A stretch of 5,044 nt of DNA from assembly GCA_018262875.1 (NCBI GenBank), contig JADFDL010000150.1, positions 1 through 5,044 of the forward strand. Reading direction: 5' to 3'. Below are positions 1-5,044 of this stretch, one piece after another (the stretch's first letter is position 1; each line of letters opens with the position of its first letter). Source of the stretch: Rhodocyclaceae bacterium. GTDB lineage: Bacteria > Pseudomonadota > Gammaproteobacteria > Burkholderiales > Rhodocyclaceae. Position numbers and translations under genes: made by a program. Under the pieces are notes generated by a model. It worked only from the letters and a program-made list of their open reading frames with translations. It was not told the origin of the DNA and did no database searches.

Positions 1-1058
<1,058 letters not shown>

Positions 1059-2219
1059 CTAAACTTCTCCCTGAATTTTCTCGACAATCCATTTGCCCGC
1101 GCGCAGCACCAGCTGCCGGTCGCAACCGGTCTCTGCCCAGGTGCCGTCATGGCCGGGCAGCGCCTCGATGATGATCTCTCCCTTGGCACGCAAGCCCGCC
1201 ACACTTTCGCGCAAACCATTCCCCTCTCCTGAGGGCGCCAGAATTGCACGCGGCGAAAACGGCGCCGCTTCGAGTTGGGACAGTTCGCGCAGGTCCATGC
1301 TGAAGCCGGTCGCCGGGCGGCCACGGCCAAAGGCCTTGCCCACCTTGTCATAGCGACCGCCCAGGGCGATCGCGCCGTGATGCCCGGCGCCGTAAGCGGC
1401 AAAAGCCACGCCGCTGTGATAGTGGTAGCCGCGCAGATCGGCCAGATCGAAACTCACCGGCAGGTCGGCCAGTTCGGCCGCCAGCCTTTTGAGGTCACTC
1501 ACAGCCTGGGCGATTACGGCATCCCCCGGCAACAGCTTGAGTGCCCGCTCCAGCGCCCCCTCGCCGCCATAACATTCGGGCAAGGCCAGCAGGGCCGAAC
1601 GCACCGGCTCGGAGACATCCTTCACCAGCTCGCGCAGGTCGGGGAGATCCTTCGTCTGCAGTACGGCAAATAACTCCTGCTCCAGCTCGATCTCCAGCCC
1701 GCCGCGCGCCGACAGCGCGCGGAACACACCGACATGGCCGAGATCGATGCGCGACGCCTTGACGTCGGCGATCTCCAGCGCCCGGGCCAGCAGGCGTACC
1801 ACCTCGACATCGGCCTCGATGCCGGCATGACCATAGAGCTCCGCACCGATCTGCAGCGGTTCGCGCGTGGCGGTCAGCCCCGATGGCAGGGTATGCAGCA
1901 CGCTGCCGCAGTAGCACAATCGCGCCACGCCCTTGCGGTTGAGCAGGTGGGCGTCGATGCGCGCCACTTGCGGCGTGATGTCGGCACGGACGCCCATGGT
2001 ACGGCCGGACAACTGGTCAACCAGCTTGAAGGTGCGCAGATCCATGTCGCGCCCGCTGCCGGTCAGCAACGACTCGATGTACTCGAGCAGCGGCGGCATG
2101 ACCAGTTCGTAGCCATGCAGGGCGAATTCGTCGAGCAACGCCCGGCGCAGCCGCTCCACCCGGCGCGCCTCGGGCGGCAGGACGTCCTCGATGGATTCGG
2201 GCAACAGCCAGCGGCGCAT
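1059..2219 (-). CDS. hisZ: ATP phosphoribosyltransferase regulatory subunit HisZ
   Basis: HisZ is a catalytically inactive paralogue of histidyl-tRNA synthetase. It assembles with short-form HisG, and the complex condenses ATP with PRPP in the first step of histidine synthesis; HisZ is needed for activity and histidine feedback. The 386-residue product starts [20 protein letters not shown], typical of proteobacterial HisZ. Class II synthetase-like parts are visible: a motif 1 region near 39-50, the motif 2 region ending [10 protein letters not shown] (121-130), [10 protein letters not shown] (261-270) and LGGRYD (286-291). The HisRS anticodon-binding domain is absent; only a C-terminal module of about 60 residues follows position 325. 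A GTG at 2231 would add four residues and overlap the upstream stop (GTGA), but has no ribosome site. The ATG at 2219 fits homologues and has a weak AGG 4 nt upstream. Its presence predicts a short HisG elsewhere in the genome. Assignment as a true HisRS is unlikely given the missing domain. Confidence 0.95.
   Translation of the reverse strand: MRRWLLPESIEDVLPPEARRVERLRRALLDEFALHGYELVMPPLLEYIESLLTGSGRDMDLRTFKLVDQLSGRTMGVRADITPQVARIDAHLLNRKGVARLCYCGSVLHTLPSGLTATREPLQIGAELYGHAGIEADVEVVRLLARALEIADVKASRIDLGHVGVFRALSARGGLEIELEQELFAVLQTKDLPDLRELVKDVSEPVRSALLALPECYGGEGALERALKLLPGDAVIAQAVSDLKRLAAELADLPVSFDLADLRGYHYHSGVAFAAYGAGHHGAIALGGRYDKVGKAFGRGRPATGFSMDLRELSQLEAAPFSPRAILAPSGEGNGLRESVAGLRAKGEIIIEALPGHDGTWAETGCDRQLVLRAGKWIVEKIQGEV
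1067..1072 (-). promoter_or_regulatory. Ribosome binding site of purA, inside the hisZ 3' end
   Basis: The minus strand reads AGGGAG here, continuing as AGGGAGAAG, 11 nt before the purA ATG. The site lies within the last codons of hisZ, so ribosomes finishing hisZ pass over the purA start signal. It supports the chosen purA start. Confidence 0.7.
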
Positions 2220-2227
2220 AGAACCTA

Positions 2228-2413
2228 TCACTTCAGGAAGAACAGGAGAACCACGCCGACGACAATCGATGAGATGCCGAGAAAGCGTATCTGTCCGTCG
2301 GCCAGTTCGGTAATACGGCGAAAGGTATCGCGCCAGGCCTTGGGCGCGATGAAGGGTAGCAGTCCTTCGAGCACCAGCATGAGCGCGAGCGCCGTCAGCA
2401 GGGTGGTCACCAT
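2228..2413 (-). CDS. DUF2065 (YjeT-like) small inner-membrane protein
   Basis: This encodes a 61-residue protein with two hydrophobic segments, about residues 3-22 and 44-60, joined by a short polar loop rich in charged residues. [19 protein letters not shown] (11-29) matches the conserved signature of the DUF2065 family, which includes E. coli YjeT, encoded between hflC and purA. The length is the family norm. It is predicted to be a hairpin in the inner membrane; its biochemical role is unknown. Its constant place after hflKC suggests an accessory role with the HflKC/FtsH assembly, which is inference only. The ATG lies 8 nt after the hflC stop, with AAGG overlapping that stop and 6 nt before the start, indicating translational coupling. 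Confidence 0.92.
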   Translation of the reverse strand: MVTTLLTALALMLVLEGLLPFIAPKAWRDTFRRITELADGQIRFLGISSIVVGVVLLFFLK

Positions 2414-2419
2414 GCCCCG

Positions 2420-2423
2420 CCTT
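2420..2423 (-). promoter_or_regulatory. Ribosome binding site of the DUF2065 gene, overlapping the hflC stop
   Basis: On the minus strand the hflC TAA runs into AAGG (TAAGG), followed by six nucleotides and then the DUF2065 ATG. The overlap of stop codon and ribosome site is a typical arrangement for translational coupling and supports this start. Confidence 0.6.
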
Positions 2424-3297
2424 ACTTGCCCTTGCCGGTGCTCTTCAGGTACTTGAAGAACTCGGCGTTCGGCTCGATCACCAGCACGTCGCCTTTGCTG
2501 CGGAAGCTGGAACGGTAGGCATCGAGGCTGCGGTAGAAGGCGTAGAACTCGGGATTCTGGCCGAAGGCGCCGGCATAGATCGCCGTCGCCTTCGCGTCGC
2601 CCTCGCCTTTCAGGCGCTGGGCATCGCGATAGGCCTCGGCGATGATGATCTCGCGCTGGCGATCGGCGTCGGCCTTGATTTTCTCGGCCTCGGCGGCGCC
2701 CATGGAACGCAGTTCGTTGGCGACCCGCTTGCGCTCGGTTTCCATGCGCCGATAGACCGACTCGGAGACTTCCTGCACCAGGTCAACGCGCTTCAGTCGC
2801 ACATCGACGATCTGCACGCCGATGGCGCGCGCGTCGGCATCGGCTTTGGTGCGCACCGCCTCCATGATTTGCTCGCGCTCGCCAGACACGACGTCATGCA
2901 CGCTGCGCTTGGAGAATTCGTCGCGCAGGCCGCCGTTTACCGTCTGCGCCAGCCGGGTCGAGGCGAGCGCCTCGTCGCCCTGCACGGAAATGTAATACTG
3001 CCTGACGTCGATGATGCGCCACTTGACGAAGGCATCCACCAGTACCGGTTTCTTCTCCGAGGTAATGAAGCGCTCCGGCTCCGCCGCGTCGTAAGTGAGG
3101 ATGCGCTTGTCGAAAGTGCGCACATTCTGGATCAGCGGCCACTTGAAGTTGAGGCCGGGCTCGGTGATGACATCTTTGATTTCGCCGAGCTGGAAAACGA
3201 TGGCGAAGCGGCGCTGGTCGACCGTGAACATCGACATGGCGAGCACCACCAGCAGAGCAAGGACGAAGGCGGCGACGAAAGGCAGATTGCGGCGCAT
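2422..3297 (-). CDS. hflC: FtsH protease modulator subunit HflC (SPFH/band 7 family)
   Basis: HflC pairs with HflK in a large inner-membrane complex that surrounds the FtsH AAA protease and limits its access to membrane substrates. The 291-residue product begins [10 protein letters not shown] and has one N-terminal membrane anchor (about 5-24), with the rest expected on the periplasmic side. The SPFH/PHB domain begins at [17 protein letters not shown] (24-40), followed by EPGLNFKWP (46-54). A long charged helical, coiled-coil region covers about 175-245, with [15 protein letters not shown] and the typical [12 protein letters not shown] (231-242). The C-terminal part contains [12 protein letters not shown] (251-262), characteristic of HflC. 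Length is close to E. coli HflC (334) but somewhat shorter. Its ATG overlaps the hflK TGA by one base (TGATG). A TTG one codon earlier is in frame but is less likely because AGGGGAG lies 7 nt from the ATG. Confidence 0.97.
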   Translation of the reverse strand: MRRNLPFVAAFVLALLVVLAMSMFTVDQRRFAIVFQLGEIKDVITEPGLNFKWPLIQNVRTFDKRILTYDAAEPERFITSEKKPVLVDAFVKWRIIDVRQYYISVQGDEALASTRLAQTVNGGLRDEFSKRSVHDVVSGEREQIMEAVRTKADADARAIGVQIVDVRLKRVDLVQEVSESVYRRMETERKRVANELRSMGAAEAEKIKADADRQREIIIAEAYRDAQRLKGEGDAKATAIYAGAFGQNPEFYAFYRSLDAYRSSFRSKGDVLVIEPNAEFFKYLKSTGKGK

Positions 3298-4529
3298 CAA
3301 CGTTCTCCCCTCTCGCGCGAGCGCAGCGAATCGCGCGATCTCGGCACAGCATCGGATCGCTCAAGCTGCGGCGGTACGTCGGCTCCCAGATTCGGCAACG
3401 GCCTGGACAGCGGCAGCGCCGACTCTGCGGAGGGCGCAGCGGCGGCCGGCGCGCCCGCCGCCTGCATCAGTTTGTCGAGCGGCAGATAGAGCAGGTTGCC
3501 GCCCCCCTTGGCATCGATCAGGATCTTGCTGGTGCTGGAGAGCACCTGCTGCATGGTATCGAGATACATGCGCTGGCGCGTGACTTCCGGCGCCTTGCTG
3601 TATTCGGTCAGCACTTGTTTGAAGCGGCTCGCCTCGCCCTCGGCATTGGCCACCACGCGACCCTTGTAGCCGCTGGCTTCTTCCATCAGGCGCGAGGCGG
3701 CGCCGCGCGCCCTGGGAATGACGTCATTGGCGTAGGCCTGGCCCTCATTCACCTGGCGATCGCGGTCCTGGCCGGCCTTGACGGCGTCGTCGAAGGCGGC
3801 CTGCACCTGCTCCGGCGGCTGCACGTTTTGCAGCGACAGCTTGGAGACGACAATGCCCGTCTTGTAGCGGTCGAGGATGTCCTGCATGATTTTCGAGGCA
3901 TGGGCGGCAACCTGCTCGCGCCCCTCGTAGAGGGCAAAGTCCATCTTGCTCTTGCCGACCACCTCGCGCATGGCGGTTTCCGCAGCATGCAGCACGGTAT
4001 CCTCCGGGTTGCGGTTGTTGAAAAGGTATTCCTGCGGATCCTTGAGGAACCACTGGACGGCAAACTGGATATTGATGATGTTCTCGTCGTCCGTCAGCAT
4101 CAGGGCTTCCTTCAGCACCTTGTTCTTGTCCGAGCCGCGGTAGCCGACCTCGACGACACGAACATCCGTCAGCTTGACGATTTCATTCGTCTGGATGGGA
4201 TAGGGCAGACGCCAGCGCAGGCCCGGCTCGGTGATCTGCGAAAACTTGCCGAAGGTCAGAACGACGCCGCGCTGGCTGGCATCGACGATGTAGAAACCGC
4301 TTGCCAACCATACGACCAGCACCAGCACGACGAGGGCGCCGATGCCGCCGCCGAACGCCTTGACGTTCATCGGCGGAAGCGGATTCGAGTCGCCGCCATT
4401 GCCGCCCCCGCCCTTCCTGCCGAACAGGCCGGACAAGCGGCGGTTGAAATCGCGCCACAGGTCCTCAAGGTCGGGCGGGCCCTGGTTCGATCCCTTGTTG
4501 TTGCCCCACTGGGGATCGTTCAGCGACAT
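3297..4529 (-). CDS. hflK: FtsH protease modulator subunit HflK (SPFH/band 7 family)
   Basis: HflK forms hetero-oligomers with HflC in the inner membrane and modulates FtsH proteolysis. The 410-residue product (E. coli: 419) begins MSLNDPQWGNN, followed by DLEDLWRDFNRRLSGLFGRK (20-39), the conserved cytoplasmic N-terminal segment of HflK. A glycine-rich linker (40-47) precedes a single membrane helix (about 61-79). The SPFH domain begins FYIVDASQRGVVLTFGKF (79-96) and continues with EPGLRWRLPYPIQ (101-113). A charged helical region follows, with GEASRFKQVL (298-307) and the late motif LLYLPLDKLMQ (346-356). The last 50 or so residues form an Ala/Pro-rich then Arg/Ser-rich tail, likely disordered. 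The frame stays open upstream into hflX, but that extension (from TTG/ATG candidates up to 4805) does not resemble HflK; ATG at 4529 gives the family N-terminus. No good Shine-Dalgarno precedes it. The stop overlaps the hflC start. Confidence 0.96.
   Translation of the reverse strand: MSLNDPQWGNNKGSNQGPPDLEDLWRDFNRRLSGLFGRKGGGGNGGDSNPLPPMNVKAFGGGIGALVVLVLVVWLASGFYIVDASQRGVVLTFGKFSQITEPGLRWRLPYPIQTNEIVKLTDVRVVEVGYRGSDKNKVLKEALMLTDDENIINIQFAVQWFLKDPQEYLFNNRNPEDTVLHAAETAMREVVGKSKMDFALYEGREQVAAHASKIMQDILDRYKTGIVVSKLSLQNVQPPEQVQAAFDDAVKAGQDRDRQVNEGQAYANDVIPRARGAASRLMEEASGYKGRVVANAEGEASRFKQVLTEYSKAPEVTRQRMYLDTMQQVLSSTSKILIDAKGGGNLLYLPLDKLMQAAGAPAAAAPSAESALPLSRPLPNLGADVPPQLERSDAVPRSRDSLRSRERGER
3305..3311 (-). 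promoter_or_regulatory. Strong ribosome binding site of hflC, inside the hflK 3' end
   Basis: The minus strand reads AGGGGAG here, 7 nt before the hflC ATG. It is the best Shine-Dalgarno match in the window. It supports ATG at 3297 over the adjacent TTG at 3300. It lies directly downstream of a possible hairpin built from two TCGCGCGA copies. Confidence 0.75.
3313..3338 (-). repeat. Paired TCGCGCGA palindromes able to form a stem-loop
   Basis: Two identical 8-bp self-complementary blocks, TCGCGCGA, occupy 3313-3320 and 3331-3338 with a 10-nt spacer. Because each block is its own reverse complement, the pair is both a direct and an inverted repeat and the mRNA could form an 8-bp GC-rich stem with a 10-nt loop. 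The element lies in the hflK C-terminal codons for an Arg/Ser-rich tail, one base upstream of the hflC ribosome site. There is no U-run, so it does not look like an intrinsic terminator. A chance product of GC-rich arginine and serine codons is possible. Confidence 0.5.
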
Positions 4530-4575
4530 CAGAATGCCAGTAATCATCGGATCGCGAAGTGTTGCAAAGGTTGGG
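4530..4575 (-). other. hflX-hflK intergenic spacer
   Basis: This 46-nt spacer is the longest gap in the window. It has no stem followed by a U-run and no recognisable -35/-10 pair. An in-frame ATG at 4547 would add six residues (MITGIL) to HflK but also lacks a ribosome site. The bases just before the hflK ATG at 4529 read GGCATTCTG, with no clear Shine-Dalgarno. Read-through transcription from hflX is the simplest explanation for hflK expression. Confidence 0.6.
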
Positions 4576-5044
4576 TTAAGCGGCGTCAGCAACGGGAAAT
4601 ACAGGTTCTGCATGCTCCCGCGCCGTTTCTGCCAGCGCCTGCCGCAGCAGGTCGAGTCCGGCGCCGGTTCTCGCACTGACTCGAACGCGGGTGATTTTAC
4701 CATAGGCGTCGCGCTCGACCGCCGGTTCGACACCCGTGGCGTCGATCTTGTTCCACACCAGGATTTGCGGCACCTGTGCGGCGCCGATTTCCTCCAGAAC
4801 GTCATTCACTGCCTCTATTTGCGCATCACGGTCTCCGCTGGCCGAATCCACCACGTGCAGAAGCAGATCGGCCGACGCCGTTTCCTCCAGCGTGGCGTGA
4901 AAGGCCGCAACGAGAGCGTGCGGCAAGTCGCGGATGAAGCCCACTGTGTCGGAGAGGACAACCTGCCCTGCCCCTTCCAGGTAGAGCCGCCGTGAGGTGG
5001 TGTCCAGCGTCGCGAACAACTGATCGGCGGCGTAGGCGCCAGCC
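4576..5044 (-). CDS. hflX: GTPase HflX, partial (C-terminal 155 residues; N-terminus beyond window edge)
   Basis: HflX is a ribosome-binding GTPase of the Obg/Era-like superfamily, known in E. coli to split stalled or heat-damaged 70S ribosomes. The visible fragment enters within the G domain: YAADQLFATLDTTSRR (4-19 of the fragment) is the HflX switch I/G2 region, DTVGFIRDLPH (32-42) is G3, NKID (98-101) is G4 and VSARTGAG (122-129) is G5. The P-loop and the HflX-specific N-terminal domain lie outside. The protein ends about 25 residues after G5, whereas E. coli HflX continues for roughly another 55-60 residues as a C-terminal domain, so this is the short form. The frame runs open through the window edge; a TTG at 5019 is internal and not a start. 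The TAA lies 46 nt before hflK. Confidence 0.96.
   Translation of the reverse strand, partial: AGAYAADQLFATLDTTSRRLYLEGAGQVVLSDTVGFIRDLPHALVAAFHATLEETASADLLLHVVDSASGDRDAQIEAVNDVLEEIGAAQVPQILVWNKIDATGVEPAVERDAYGKITRVRVSARTGAGLDLLRQALAETAREHAEPVFPVADAA

Noticed and set aside
2220..2231. GTG start of hisZ overlapping the DUF2065 stop (GTGA)
   Set aside because: It is possible, but no ribosome site precedes it and HisZ homologues begin at the MRRWLLPE segment, so the ATG at 2219 is preferred.
3615..4679. A 354-codon plus-strand open frame opposite hflK and the end of hflX
   Set aside because: The product has the His/Leu/Arg/Ala-rich composition of a mirror translation of a GC-rich gene, with no family signature, and it lies wholly opposite intact hflK.
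4685..4715. A/T-rich patch in hflX (TATGGTAAAAT on the minus strand) as a promoter for hflK
   Set aside because: No -35 box at suitable spacing is visible, and the patch encodes the ordinary YGKI residues of HflX.
4530..4805. Upstream in-frame extension of hflK giving a 502-residue protein overlapping hflX
   Set aside because: The extra 92 residues lie mostly in another frame of hflX, do not resemble any HflK, and the family N-terminus begins exactly at the ATG at 4529.

Overview
This GC-rich window matches, in gene order and protein sequence, the conserved hflX-hflK-hflC-DUF2065-(hisZ)-purA block of Betaproteobacteria. A separate hisZ gene next to purA, the sequences of the two HflKC subunits, and the near absence of intergenic DNA all suggest a betaproteobacterium. 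A Rhodocyclales or Nitrosomonadales relative is possible, but the genus is an inference I cannot confirm from sequence alone.

Every supported gene is on the minus strand, so transcription runs from high to low coordinates. From upstream to downstream they are: the 3' end of hflX (GTPase; 5' part outside the window), hflK, hflC, a 61-residue two-helix membrane protein of the DUF2065/YjeT family, hisZ, and purA (3' end, about 80 residues, outside the window). The gaps are 46 nt (hflX-hflK), a 1-nt TGATG overlap (hflK-hflC), 8 nt (hflC-DUF2065), 8 nt (DUF2065-hisZ) and 3 nt (hisZ-purA). No terminator or convincing internal promoter is visible, so the genes probably form one polycistronic unit with strong translational coupling.

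The block falls into two functional halves. HflX is a ribosome-associated GTPase. HflK and HflC form the SPFH-family membrane complex that binds and restrains the FtsH protease, and the DUF2065 protein always sits beside them but has no known role. HisZ is the regulatory subunit of short-form ATP phosphoribosyltransferase (first step of histidine synthesis), and PurA makes adenylosuccinate from IMP (first committed step to AMP). The histidine pathway uses ATP and returns AICAR to the purine route, so hisZ and purA are metabolically linked even though the rest of the block concerns protein quality control.

No new system is evident. The points most worth a second look are the HflX that ends just after its G domain, a pair of identical 8-bp palindromes that could form a hairpin just upstream of the hflC ribosome binding site, the insertion of hisZ at the otherwise conserved DUF2065-purA junction, and the weak initiation context of hflK. 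No stretch of 300 bases lacks a gene.
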